From: Saccharothrix luteola
Lineage (GTDB): Bacteria; Actinomycetota; Actinomycetes; Mycobacteriales; Pseudonocardiaceae
Reading direction: 5' to 3'
DNA: 64,000 nt
Assembly (NCBI RefSeq): GCF_020859565.1
Contig: NZ_JAJHUO010000034.1
Coordinates: 1 to 64,000 of the forward strand
The notes below the pieces were generated by a model, which saw nothing but the letters and a program-made list of their open reading frames with translations, was not told the DNA's origin and did no database searches. Position 1 is the stretch's first letter; the number at the start of each line of letters is the position of its first letter. The translations under genes and the position numbers were made by a program. Shown one piece after another: positions 37,435 through 46,263 of this stretch.

Positions 37435-40400
37435 TCACGAGTCGAGCGTGGCCGTCACCAGTTCCGACCAGCTCGTCCCCGCGCCCTCCCGAGCCGCCTC
37501 GGCCAACCTCGCGTCGCCCAGGTGGCTGCGCGCGCTCTGCTCGATCCGGTCCACGTCCGGGTGGGAGCGGTCCGGGAGCCCTCGAACGGCGGCGCTCGCC
37601 GCGAGCAGCCGGGCGGCCTGCTCGTGCCGTCCCTGGCGCAGGGCCAGGTCCGCGACACCGACGAGGACCTGCGCGACCATGGTCGGGTGCCCTGCCTCGG
37701 ACACCGCCTGGCAGGCCGCCGCGCGGTGGGCGCGGGACTCGTCCAGGTCGTCGGCGAGGTAGCCGAGCAGGTCCTCGGTGATCGCGCGGATGTACGGTCG
37801 TTCCGCGTTGTCGCCCAACGCGGTCGTCGCGATGTCGAGCTGCCGCCGTGCTTCCCCGGCGTCGCCGGTGCACCGCGCGAGCTCCGCCTTCGCGAGCGCC
37901 AGCTCGGCCAGCGCGTCCGGCCAGGTGACCCGTGCCGCGGACCGCGCCGCCTCGGCGATGGCGGCCCCGCTGGAGTCCTTGTCCCCCATCAGCCAGTACA
38001 GCTGGGCCTGTCGCGACCGCATCCGGATGACGTCCTCGGTCGCGCCGATCTCGGTGACGACGGCCGCGGCCTGTTCGTAGTACTCGCACGCGGCGGCGAA
38101 CTCGCCGCGCGTGGCGATGCGGTCCGCCAACGAGGTCAGGGCGAACGAGATCCCGAACCGCTCGCCGAGGGCCCGGAACTCGGCGAGCGCCGTCTCGAGG
38201 TACGCGTCCGCCTCGTGCCCGCCGTGGCCGAGGATGACCCGCATCTTGCCCAGGTGCAGCCGGGCCAGCGCGCGCACCCACGGGTCCTCGTTGTCCAGCA
38301 ACGGTTCCCACGCGGGCAGGAACGAGCCCGGCTCCCGCACCATGCGTTCCAGCGGGACGACCAGGGCCAGGATCGGGTTGCCCCGCTCCAGCCGCCGGCT
38401 GACCTCGTACGCCTTGTGGATCCACTCGGCGGCCTGGTGCTCGTCGCCGAGGCCGGAGTTCAGGAACATCGTCATGAGGCTGTACACCATGGCCCGGACG
38501 TCGTCGGGCACCTCTCCGGGTGTGCCGGTGGCCGCGAGGATCAGCTCCATGCCCTCGGACTTGTGCCCGGCGAGCCACCAGTACCAGCCGGCGCCCGCCG
38601 CGAGCCGCATCGCACCGCGCGCGTCGCCGGCCGCGAGCGCGCCACGCATCGCGGCGCCGATGTTGTCGTGCTCGACCTTGAGCACGGCGAGCCACGTCAA
38701 CTGCTCGGCGCGGCGGAGCTGCGGTTCCGCGGTCTCGGCGAGCTCGGTGAAGTAGGCGAGGTGCGCGCCGCGCGCCAGGTCCGCTTCCCCCGCCTCCGCG
38801 AGGCGTTGGGCGGCGTACTCCTTGATCGTGCCGAGCATCCGGTAGCGCGGCGTGCCGTCGCCCGCGGCGACCAGCAGCGACTTCTCGGCCAGCGTGGTGA
38901 GCAGTTCGAGCACCTCGTCCGGCTCGACCGCCTCGTCCACGCAGACGCGCTCGGCCGCCTCCAGGCTCGCGCCGCCCGAGAACACCGAGAGCCGGCGCAG
39001 CACGATCCGCTCCGCGTCGGTGAGCAGCTCCCAGCTCCAGTCGACCATCGCGCGCAACGTCCGGTGCCGCGGCAACGCGGTGCGGCTGCCGCCGGTCAGC
39101 AGGCGGAACCGGTCGTCGAGCCGGTTGGCGAACTGGTCCAGCGACATGGTGCGCAACCTGGCCGCGGCCAGCTCGATCGCCAGCGGCATGCCGTCCAGCG
39201 CCCGGCAGACGCGCGCCATCGTCGCCGACGTGTCGGCGTCGACCACGAGGTCCTTGCGCACCGCGCTCGCCCGGTCGCGCAGCAACCGGACGGCCGGTGA
39301 CGCCTCGACCTCGTCGCCGTCGGCGCCCTCCTCCGGCAAGCCGAGGGGCTCGACCAGCCACAACGCCTCACCGGTGATGCCGAGCGGTTCCCGGCTCGTG
39401 GCCAGGATCCGCAGCCGTCGGCACTCGCCGAGCAGCCGGTGGGCGAACGCCGCCGCCGACTCGATCACGTGCTCGCAGTTGTCCAGGACCAGCAGCGCCT
39501 CGCGGTCGCGGAGCGCGGCGACGAGCCGCTCCGTCGGCTCCGCGTTCGAGGTGTCGCCGAGCAGGGCGTCCCGGAGGCCGAGCCCGGCCAGCGCCGCCTG
39601 CGCCACGTCGCCGTCGGCGCCGATCGCCGCGAGCTCCACCAGCCAGGCGCCGTCCGGCAGGTCGTCGAGCAGCGTGCGCGCGGTCTCCGTGGCCAACCTG
39701 GTCTTGCCCGAGCCGCCCGGCCCGATCAGGGTGGTGAGCCGCTGCTCGGCGATGAACCCGCGGACCACGGCGACGTCGGCCTCCTTGCCGACGAAGCTCG
39801 TCAGCTCGGCGCGCAGGTTGGTCTTCCGGTTCTCCTCCTCACGGCGGCCCACCTCGCCGCGCAGCAGCGCGACGTGCAGGGCGGACAGCTCCGGTGAGGG
39901 GTCGACGCCGAGCGCGTCGGCCAGGGCCTCCCGCGTGCGCTCGTAGACGAGCAGCGCCTCGGTGTCGCGGCCGGCCGCGACGAGGGCGCGCATCAGCGCG
40001 ACGGCGAACCGCTCCCGCATCGGGTGCGCGGCGGCCACGTCGGTCAGCTCCGGGACCAGGTCCGCGCCGTGGCCGAGGTCGACGTCGGCGGTGAACCGGT
40101 CCTCCATGGCCGTCAGGCGCAGCCCTTCGAGCCGGGTGACGGCCGCGTCGAACGCCTCGCTGTCCGGCAGGCCGACGTCCTGCATGGCCGCGCCGCGCCA
40201 CAGCGAGAGGGCCTCGCGCAGCAGCCGCACGCGCTGGGCGCCCTCCTCGTCGCGGGCCCGCGTGACGAGGCGTTCGAACCGGACGGCGTCGACGGCGTCG
40301 GGCGCCACGACCAACCGGTAGCCGTTCGGCTGCCCCTCCACCGACCCCTCCGGCAACACCTTCCGCAGCCGGGAAACCAGGCGCTGCAAGGCGTTCGCCG

Positions 40401-40575
40401 CGTCGGCAGGCGGGTTCTCGCCCCAGATCCAGTCGACGAGCGAGGACTTCGGGACCACGTGACCCGGTTCGAGCGCGAGGGCGATCAACAACCCGCGCAA
40501 CCGCGCGCCCGGCACGTCGGCCAAGACGCCGTCGTCCGTGCGAACCTCGAATGGCCCCAGCGTCCCGATCTGCAC
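37435..40575 (-). CDS. AfsR/SARP-type regulator (HTH-BTAD-NB-ARC-TPR)
   Basis: 1046 residues. The GTG at 40575 (QIGTLGPFEVRTDDG) is the natural start because the OmpR-type winged helix begins immediately; there is no ribosome site and a CACAAT hexamer lies about 10 nt upstream, suggesting a leaderless message. Order: DNA-binding domain (1-90), BTAD (95-245), NB-ARC ATPase with P-loop GPGGSGKTRLA and LLVLDNCEHV, then a long helical TPR-like C terminus. Such regulators activate secondary-metabolite or development genes after ATP-dependent oligomerisation. No biosynthetic cluster is adjacent apart from the conservon P450s, so its target is unclear. Confidence 0.9.
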   Translation of the reverse strand: MQIGTLGPFEVRTDDGVLADVPGARLRGLLIALALEPGHVVPKSSLVDWIWGENPPADAANALQRLVSRLRKVLPEGSVEGQPNGYRLVVAPDAVDAVRFERLVTRARDEEGAQRVRLLREALSLWRGAAMQDVGLPDSEAFDAAVTRLEGLRLTAMEDRFTADVDLGHGADLVPELTDVAAAHPMRERFAVALMRALVAAGRDTEALLVYERTREALADALGVDPSPELSALHVALLRGEVGRREEENRKTNLRAELTSFVGKEADVAVVRGFIAEQRLTTLIGPGGSGKTRLATETARTLLDDLPDGAWLVELAAIGADGDVAQAALAGLGLRDALLGDTSNAEPTERLVAALRDREALLVLDNCEHVIESAAAFAHRLLGECRRLRILATSREPLGITGEALWLVEPLGLPEEGADGDEVEASPAVRLLRDRASAVRKDLVVDADTSATMARVCRALDGMPLAIELAAARLRTMSLDQFANRLDDRFRLLTGGSRTALPRHRTLRAMVDWSWELLTDAERIVLRRLSVFSGGASLEAAERVCVDEAVEPDEVLELLTTLAEKSLLVAAGDGTPRYRMLGTIKEYAAQRLAEAGEADLARGAHLAYFTELAETAEPQLRRAEQLTWLAVLKVEHDNIGAAMRGALAAGDARGAMRLAAGAGWYWWLAGHKSEGMELILAATGTPGEVPDDVRAMVYSLMTMFLNSGLGDEHQAAEWIHKAYEVSRRLERGNPILALVVPLERMVREPGSFLPAWEPLLDNEDPWVRALARLHLGKMRVILGHGGHEADAYLETALAEFRALGERFGISFALTSLADRIATRGEFAAACEYYEQAAAVVTEIGATEDVIRMRSRQAQLYWLMGDKDSSGAAIAEAARSAARVTWPDALAELALAKAELARCTGDAGEARRQLDIATTALGDNAERPYIRAITEDLLGYLADDLDESRAHRAAACQAVSEAGHPTMVAQVLVGVADLALRQGRHEQAARLLAASAAVRGLPDRSHPDVDRIEQSARSHLGDARLAEAAREGAGTSWSELVTATLDS

Positions 40576-40643
40576 GCGGCCGATTGTGTCACGGAGCGCC
40601 GGCAGGGCTCTGACGAGCACGAACCCGCCCGACCCGGAGTGCC

Positions 40644-40935
40644 GTGTCGGTGCGCGCCCGGTTCCGGCGGGGTTGGGTGAGCGGCTCGCCGACGTGGGTC
40701 GAGGACGAGCTGGGCCGCGCGGTACTCCGACGGCCGGCGTCCCGAAGCGTCCCTGCTGCGGGTCGGGGACCACCTCGCCCAACTCGCCGTGCACTGCGGC
40801 GACTCGTTCGGGTACCAGCAGTGGTACCTGTTCGACACCGCCTGGGCGGCGACCCATCCCGACCTGGCCCGATCCCTGCTGCGCCACGTCGAGCACTGGG
40901 ACCCGCTCGGCGACTGGGCGTCGGCCGGACGGGGC
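40644..40935 (+). pseudogene. Orphan frameshifted gene fragment
   Basis: Coding-like sequence in two frames: SGSPTWVEDELGRAV (from about 40681) then, after a shift near 40722, RYSDGRRPEASLLRVGDHL and SFGYQQWYLFDTAWAATHP continuing to HVEHWDPLGDW. Codon-position GC bias and low-chance amino acid makeup (many Trp, Tyr, His) suggest a former protein, not noise. Family unknown. It runs into the conservon terminator without a stop of its own. Confidence 0.45.
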
Positions 40936-40960
40936 GCGTCACCGCTCGTGACGCGCCCCG
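40930..40960. terminator. Conservon terminator
   Basis: 13-bp perfect stem (40930-40942 with 40948-40960), 5-nt loop, 9 nt beyond the stop of the last leftward P450 gene. Confidence 0.8.
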
Positions 40961-40968
40961 GTCCCGCG

Positions 40969-42189
40969 CTACTTCAGCCGCACGGGCAGGGAGCGGTGGC
41001 CGTTGGAGATGAAGGACTGGCCCGGCTCCAGCTCGTGCGGCGCCACCGCCAGTTCGATCCCCGGGAACCGGGCGAACAGGGCCGGCAGCGCGATCTCCGC
41101 CTCCATCCGCGCCAGGGGTGAGCCCAGGCAGTAGTGGACGCCGTGGCCGAACGCCAGGTGGGTCTTGTCGGCCCTGGTGATGTCGAACTGGTCGGCCGTC
41201 TCGCCGTGCACCGACCTGTCCCGACCCGCCGCCGCGTAGGCCGCCAGGATCGCCTCGCCCTTGCGGATCACGACACCGCCGCCGACCTCGACGTCCTCCA
41301 CGGCGTACCGCAGGGGCAGGTTCGCGATCGGGGCCTGCCAGCGCAGGGTCTCCTCGATCACGTCCATCCAGCCGCTCGTGCCCGCGCGGACCGCGGCCAG
41401 CTGCTCCGGGTGGGTCAGCAGGGCGGTGATCGCCTGGTCGAGCAGGTTCACGGTGGTCTCGTAGCCCGCCGAGATCACCAGGATCAGGGTGTCGACGAGT
41501 TCGGCTTCCTCCAGCTTCGAGCCGTCGTCCTCGCGCACCGCGATCAGGCCGCTGGTCAGGTCGTCGCCGGGGTTCTCCCGCTTCGCCGCGACCAGCTCGT
41601 GCATGATCCCGTACAGCTGCACGGCGTTCGCCTGCGCCGCCTCGGCGGTGATCGTGGTGTCGAAGACGCCGTCGACCACCGTCCGCAGCTCCGACCGCGC
41701 CTCGGCGGGCACGCCGAACAGCTGGCAGATCACCTCGATCGGGATCGGGTAGGCGTACCGCTCCCGCAGGTCGACCGGCTGCTCCGCCGCGTCGAGCTCG
41801 TCCAGCAGCCGGTCGGTGATCTGCTCGATCCACGGCCGCATCGCCGCGACCCGCCGCGCCGTGAACGCCTTGGACACCAGCGAGCGGAGGCGGCGGTGGT
41901 CGCCCCCGTACGCGGTGAACATGTTCTGCACCGAGACCCACAGGTGCAGCGGCCAGTCCTCGGAGATCTCACCGGTCCCGAACGCGGGCCAGTGCTGTCG
42001 GGCGTCCTTCGACACGCGGGGGTCGCCGAGCAGGTCGCGTAAGGCCTGCTGGCTGGTCACCGACCACGCGCGAACCTGACCAGGGAGCTCCACCAGGGTC
42101 GCCGGCCCTCGCGCGGCGATGGCGGCGGACTCGGCGTGGACGTCACGGCCGGTGGGGTCGAGGACGATGGGGTCGGCTGCACGTTCCAA
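40969..42189 (-). CDS. Cytochrome P450 (CYP154-like), last gene of the conservon
   Basis: About 406 residues. A TTG at 42189 is the best start: GGAG lies 7 nt upstream and no ATG or GTG is in frame nearby; it begins inside the upstream P450 frame. P450 hallmarks are complete: I-helix VISAGYETTVN, K-helix ETLR in VIEETLRWQAP, and heme loop FGHGVHYCLGSPLAR with Cys ligand. CYP154 enzymes accompany CYP157-type P450s at the end of streptomycete conservons and oxidise steroids or small aromatics in vitro; the natural substrate is unknown. Expected to need separate ferredoxin partners, none of which is in the window. Confidence 0.88.
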   Translation of the reverse strand: MERAADPIVLDPTGRDVHAESAAIAARGPATLVELPGQVRAWSVTSQQALRDLLGDPRVSKDARQHWPAFGTGEISEDWPLHLWVSVQNMFTAYGGDHRRLRSLVSKAFTARRVAAMRPWIEQITDRLLDELDAAEQPVDLRERYAYPIPIEVICQLFGVPAEARSELRTVVDGVFDTTITAEAAQANAVQLYGIMHELVAAKRENPGDDLTSGLIAVREDDGSKLEEAELVDTLILVISAGYETTVNLLDQAITALLTHPEQLAAVRAGTSGWMDVIEETLRWQAPIANLPLRYAVEDVEVGGGVVIRKGEAILAAYAAAGRDRSVHGETADQFDITRADKTHLAFGHGVHYCLGSPLARMEAEIALPALFARFPGIELAVAPHELEPGQSFISNGHRSLPVRLK

Positions 42190-43433
42190 CGGGTTTCTCC
42201 AGGTGACTCGTCGGGCCGGACGGGCACGGCTACCGGGGTGAAACGCACGGGGAGCGCGCTGAGCGCGCGGTGGAACGGACCCGGCCGCCAGACCAGTTCG
42301 TCGACGGGCACGGCCAGGCGCATGTCGGGCAGGGCGTCGAGGATCTTCTCCATCGCCACCGACGCGATCAGGCGGGCCGGCTGCTGCGCCGGGCAGGCGT
42401 GCACGCCCGCGCTCCAGGCGAGGTGCGCCCGGTTGCCGGAGCGCTGCTGGCCGGCCAGCGCGGGGTCGTTGTTGGCCGCCGCGAAGCTGATCACCACCGG
42501 CTCGGCGGCGGGCAGCCGGACACCCGCGAAGTCGGTGTCCTCGAGCGGGTAGCTCGCCGAGTAGTTCGCCATCGGCGGGTCGGTCCACAGCACCTCGTCG
42601 AGCGCCTCCTCGACCGGCAGGCTGCCGCCGGAGAGGTCGCCCGCGAACCGGTCGTCGGTCAGCAGCAGCCGGATGCCGTTGGAGATCAGGTTCTGCTCGG
42701 GCTCGGTGCCCGCACCCATGAGCAGCGCGAGCTGGTGGATCAGCTCCTCGTCGGTCAGCCGGGCCGGGTGGGCCATCATCCACGAGGGCATGTCGTGGTC
42801 GGGCCGCTGCCGCTTGAGCGCGACCAGTTCCACCAGGCACCGCGTCAGGTCGGCGTTGGCCTGCTCCGGGTCGACCATGTCGAAGATGGAGCTCATGGCG
42901 GCGACCAGCCGGTCACCCAGCTCCGGCGGGCAGCCGTAGAGGTGGTTGAACATCATCAGCGGCAGCAGCTTCGCGTACTCGCCGCGCAGGTCGGCCTCGC
43001 CCCTGCCGGCGAACCGCGCGATCAGCAGGTCCGCGGTCCGCTCGACCTGGCCGCGCAGCGCGTTCGGGTCGACCCGGCTCAGGCTGTCGGTGACCACGGC
43101 GCGCAGCCGCGCGTGCTGGGCGCCGTCGGTGAACAGGGCGTTCGGCCGGTACATCATCATCGGCAGCACGGGGGAGTCCGGCGGCATCTTCGCCTGCCAG
43201 CGGCGCGGGTCGCGCGGGAACGCGCTGGGGTTGCGCAGGACGTCCAGGGCCGCGGCGTAGCCGACGACGAGGTTGGCGGGCACACCGGGCGCCAGCTCGA
43301 CCGGCGCGACGGGCCCGTGCTCGCGCAGGGCGCGGTAGGTGGCGGCCGGGTCGGCGGCGAATTCGGGGCCGTGCAGGGGCATCCGGCCGTGGTGTGCGGG
43401 ACATGCCTGCCCGGGGGCGGCTTGCGAGGTCAC
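42057..43433 (-). CDS. Cytochrome P450 (CYP157-like) lacking the ExxR motif
   Basis: 458 residues; ATG overlaps the cvnD stop by 4 nt (ATGA). The heme loop is the atypical WSAGVHACPAQQPARL with Cys ligand retained; I-helix MGAGTEPEQN. The K-helix reads DEVLWTDPP, so the normally invariant ExxR is E-x-x-W, a trait known for the CYP157 family of conservons. The frame runs about 130 nt past the expected P450 end (after ALPVRFTPV) into the next gene, giving a Pro/Ser-rich tail; a lost stop codon may explain it. Likely paired with the CYP154-like enzyme. Confidence 0.87.
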   Translation of the reverse strand: MTSQAAPGQACPAHHGRMPLHGPEFAADPAATYRALREHGPVAPVELAPGVPANLVVGYAAALDVLRNPSAFPRDPRRWQAKMPPDSPVLPMMMYRPNALFTDGAQHARLRAVVTDSLSRVDPNALRGQVERTADLLIARFAGRGEADLRGEYAKLLPLMMFNHLYGCPPELGDRLVAAMSSIFDMVDPEQANADLTRCLVELVALKRQRPDHDMPSWMMAHPARLTDEELIHQLALLMGAGTEPEQNLISNGIRLLLTDDRFAGDLSGGSLPVEEALDEVLWTDPPMANYSASYPLEDTDFAGVRLPAAEPVVISFAAANNDPALAGQQRSGNRAHLAWSAGVHACPAQQPARLIASVAMEKILDALPDMRLAVPVDELVWRPGPFHRALSALPVRFTPVAVPVRPDESPGETRWNVQPTPSSSTPPAVTSTPSPPPSPREGRRPWWSSLVRFARGR

Positions 43434-44041
43434 GCGTTCTCCTGGTTGCGGGTTAACAGGTACTCGACGAGGGCGACGAGCGCCTGCGTGGACGAGGTCG
43501 CGTCGCGGGCGTCGCAGAACATCAGCGGTGTCCCGGGCAGCAGGTCCAAGGCGTCCCGGAGCTCCTCACCGGGGAACGCGGGCGCGCCGTCGAAGGCGTT
43601 GACGGCCACCGCGTACGGGATGCCCAGCTCCTCCAGCAGGCTCATGACCTCGAACGACTGCTCCAGCCGGCGGGTGTCGGTGAGCACGAGCGCACCGAGC
43701 GCGCCGTGGGCGATGTCCTTCCAGATCCGGGTGAACCGCTGCTGGCCCGGCGCGCCGAACAGGTAGAGCACCAACTCGTCGGTGAGCGTGAGCCGGCCGA
43801 AGTCCAGCGCGACCGTGGTGGTGCCCTTGCCGTCCACCCCGGCGAGGTCGTCGACGAGGGCGCCTGCCTGCGTCATCGTCTCCTCGGTGCGCAGCGGGCG
43901 GATCTCCGAGAGGGTGCCCACGAAGGTGGTCTTGCCGACCGCGAACGGGCCGACGACCAGCAGTTTCACCGCCGTGCGCACGGTGTCGCGCAGGTAGACG
44001 CCGTCAGCGGCCGGTCCGTCAGAGGCGAGCGCGGAGGCCAT
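43430..44041 (-). CDS. cvnD: Conservon GTPase CvnD
   Basis: 203 residues. Ras/Gtr-like small GTPase fold: P-loop GPFAVGKTTF, switch region with TTTVALDFGRL, G3-like FGAPGQQRF in place of DxxG, and NAFD as the NKxD-like base motif. In streptomycete conservons CvnD binds GTP and interacts with CvnC/CvnB at the membrane, in a system likened to eukaryotic G-protein signalling. Overlaps cvnC by 23 nt and the CYP157-like gene by 4 nt, so tightly coupled. Confidence 0.92.
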   Translation of the reverse strand: MASALASDGPAADGVYLRDTVRTAVKLLVVGPFAVGKTTFVGTLSEIRPLRTEETMTQAGALVDDLAGVDGKGTTTVALDFGRLTLTDELVLYLFGAPGQQRFTRIWKDIAHGALGALVLTDTRRLEQSFEVMSLLEELGIPYAVAVNAFDGAPAFPGEELRDALDLLPGTPLMFCDARDATSSTQALVALVEYLLTRNQENA

Positions 44042-44381
44042 CGAGCACCTCCTTCAGCAGCTCCATGTCCGGTCGGGCGGCGTGCGAGACCGCGGCGTGC
44101 GTCGCGATGTGACCGCTGTCGACCAGGTCGGACAGCAGCACCTTGGTCACGCTCATCGGCAGCGAGAGGTGCGCGGCGATCTCGGCGACCGACAGCGCGC
44201 CGCCGCGGCAGAGCTCCATCAGCCGCTTCTTCTCCGGCGACAGCCCGGAGACCTGCTCGCGGGTGGCGATCACGACCGTGACCGCGTCGAGGGTGTTGCG
44301 GCTGGCGTGCGCCCGGCCGCCGGTCACGACGTACGGTCGCACCAGCCCCCGCAGGCGCTTTCCGCCGCTCTCGCCGCTCAC
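44019..44381 (-). CDS. cvnC: Conservon DUF742 protein CvnC
   Basis: 120 residues, GTG start overlapping the cvnB stop (GTGA). DUF742 pattern: RLRGLVRPYVVTGGRAH near the start, LSPEKKRLMELCRGGALSVAEIAAHLSLPMSV forming a winged-helix-like core, and HAARPDMELLKEVLDGL at the end. Known conservon partner of the roadblock protein and GTPase; molecular role unresolved. Confidence 0.92.
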   Translation of the reverse strand: MSGESGGKRLRGLVRPYVVTGGRAHASRNTLDAVTVVIATREQVSGLSPEKKRLMELCRGGALSVAEIAAHLSLPMSVTKVLLSDLVDSGHIATHAAVSHAARPDMELLKEVLDGLRARL

Positions 44382-44800
44382 GCCGGGCTGCCCTGCCGCG
44401 GCGGGCTCGTGGGTTCGGCCTGCCGCGGCGGGCTGGTGAGCTCCTTGCCCAGCCGTTGGACCAGCTCCTGGATCCGGAACGAGACCGCCTCCATGTCCAC
44501 CCGCTCGCTCGCCGACACGGCCAGGTACGCGCCCGGACCGGCGGCGGCCAGGAACACGTAACCGCCGACGAACTCGCTGACCGTCTGCTGCCACTGCTCG
44601 CCGGTCTGGCCGCAGAACTCGGCGGTGGCGCGGGCCAGCGCCTGCAACGCGGACATCGCGGCGGCGTGCCGTTCCGCGTCGTCCCGGTCGATGCCGGCGG
44701 AGTGCGCCATCAGCAGCCCGTCGGCCGAGAGCAGGACGGCGTGCCGCGTCTCCGGCATCTTCAGGGCGTCGTCGAGCATCCAACCCAATGCGTTGTTCAT
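44378..44800 (-). CDS. cvnB: Conservon roadblock/LC7 protein CvnB
   Basis: 140 residues. Roadblock/LC7 fold: LGWMLDDALKMPETRHAVLL, SADGLLMAHSAGIDRDDAER, and GGYVFLAAAGPGAYLAV. Roadblock proteins act as GTPase regulators or scaffolds (MglB-like); here expected to bind CvnD. The C terminus has a short direct repeat (TSPPRQ twice). Overlaps cvnA by 4 nt and cvnC by 4 nt. Confidence 0.93.
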   Translation of the reverse strand: MNNALGWMLDDALKMPETRHAVLLSADGLLMAHSAGIDRDDAERHAAAMSALQALARATAEFCGQTGEQWQQTVSEFVGGYVFLAAAGPGAYLAVSASERVDMEAVSFRIQELVQRLGKELTSPPRQAEPTSPPRQGSPA

Positions 44801-46053
44801 GACTGGGTGTTCCCTTCAGCGACAGGCGGCGTGGTGGCCCGGCCGGAGTCGGTACCGCGCTTCCAGGCGGCCAGCCCGGTCGCGATCCGCTGCTCGGCCG
44901 GCGTCGTGACGGCGGGCGCCGACGGCGGCGCGGCCTGGTCGGCGGTCTGCGTCCGCCGCCGTCTGGGCAGGCCACCGGGGGTGCGTTCCGGCTCGGCGCG
45001 GTCGACGGTCGCGACCGGTTGCCGCTCGGGCGGCAGCGCGACGGCGTTGTCGGGCATGGCCGGCTTGCTGACCCGGGTGAGCAGCTCGGTCGGCAGGAAC
45101 ACGACCGCGCGGACACCGCCGTACGGCGAGCGCGTGTCCACCGAGACGCGGAAGCCGTAGCGCTTGGCCAGCACGCCGACGACCGCGAAGCCGACCTGCG
45201 GCGGGTCGCCGAGCCGGTTGATGTCGTTGCCGCCGTCGCCGGCCAGCAGCCGAGCCGCGCGCTGCAACTCCTCGACGGTCATGCCGACGCCGCCGTCGTC
45301 GATCATCACGGCCATGCCGTTGTGCGCCTGCTGGAAGTTGACCTCGACGCTGGTGTTGGGCGGCGAGTGCCGGGCGGCGTTGTCGAGCAGCTCGGCGACG
45401 GCCAGCACGACCGGCTCGACCGCGCGGCTGACCACCGCGACGTCGGACTCGGCCGGCACGTTGACCCGGAGGTAGTCGCGGATCCGCGAGGTGGCGCCGC
45501 GCGTCACGTCGGTCAGCGACGACGCCGACCGCTGCTGACCGGGCCACGAGCCGCAGAGCACCGCGGTGGCCTGCGCCCGGCGGTTCAGCTGGGAGTTCAT
45601 GTGGTCGATCCGCATCAGGCCGGCCAGCACGTCCGGGTCGTCGTGCCGGTCCTGCATCGCGGAGATCGCGACCTGCTGCTCGTTGGACAGGCTCTGCACC
45701 GCGCGCATCATGGCCTTGAGCGTGGCGCGGGCCGACTGCTCGCCACGGGCGCTCGCCTGCCGGACCGAGTCCGTGAACAGCGCGAACACCGGCTCGTGCG
45801 CCTCGGCCACCCGCGGGTGCCTCGGGGCGGGCACCTCGACGGGCCGGTGGTTCAGCGACTCCGCCAGGGCGGGCAGCCGCGCGTCGACCAGGTGCCGCTC
45901 CTCCTCGGCGCGGATCCGCTCCCGGGCCTCGACCTCCTCGGCCCGGAGTCGTAACGCGCGGGTCGTCCGCCGTTGGCGTGCCAGCAGGAACACGACGATC
46001 AGCACGATGGCGAGCAGGAACCAGAACGCCACCGCGAGTGTTTGTTGGTCCAT
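44797..46053 (-). CDS. cvnA: Conservon sensor ATPase CvnA
   Basis: 418 residues from the ATG at 46053 (GAGGA 5 nt upstream; MDQQTLAVAFW). One transmembrane helix (about 8-27), a coiled helical linker, then a histidine-kinase-like HATPase domain: N-box ELLDNAARHSPP, G1 IDDGGVGM and G2 VGFAVVGVLAKRYG. There is no extracellular sensor domain, unlike many CvnA proteins with a large N-terminal ectodomain, so any signal is likely membrane or cytoplasmic. The Pro/Arg-rich C terminus is probably disordered. First gene of the six-gene operon. Confidence 0.92.
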   Translation of the reverse strand: MDQQTLAVAFWFLLAIVLIVVFLLARQRRTTRALRLRAEEVEARERIRAEEERHLVDARLPALAESLNHRPVEVPAPRHPRVAEAHEPVFALFTDSVRQASARGEQSARATLKAMMRAVQSLSNEQQVAISAMQDRHDDPDVLAGLMRIDHMNSQLNRRAQATAVLCGSWPGQQRSASSLTDVTRGATSRIRDYLRVNVPAESDVAVVSRAVEPVVLAVAELLDNAARHSPPNTSVEVNFQQAHNGMAVMIDDGGVGMTVEELQRAARLLAGDGGNDINRLGDPPQVGFAVVGVLAKRYGFRVSVDTRSPYGGVRAVVFLPTELLTRVSKPAMPDNAVALPPERQPVATVDRAEPERTPGGLPRRRRTQTADQAAPPSAPAVTTPAEQRIATGLAAWKRGTDSGRATTPPVAEGNTQS

Positions 46054-46251
46054 CAATTCCTCTGGTGCGGGCGAGCTGCCGGATACCAGTGCGTCAGCAG
46101 GGCCTGGAATCTTTATCACGGGACTTCATCGGACGCCAAGTGGTAGCCGCACTATCCCTCCGATGGGAGCAACTCGCGCGGAATACCGATAGCATATGTC
46201 CACTGTGGACGGTGAATGAGGTGGGCCGTCGAGTGCGGCGGGCGAGCCGCA

Positions 46252-46257
46252 TAGTAT
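46252..46257 (+). promoter_or_regulatory. -10 element for a leaderless kinase-thg1 transcript
   Basis: TAGTAT ends 6 nt before the GTG at 46264, the spacing expected when transcription begins at the start codon; no ribosome site precedes that GTG. A 13-nt palindrome GTCCACTGTGGAC (46198-46210) lies about 50 nt upstream and could be an operator. Confidence 0.6.
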
Positions 46258-46263
46258 TGCCCG

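Noticed and set aside
40969..43433. P450 pair as part of a natural-product biosynthetic cluster
   Set aside because: They follow cvnA-D with 4-nt overlaps and fit CYP157/CYP154; no PKS, NRPS, terpene or other core enzyme is present.
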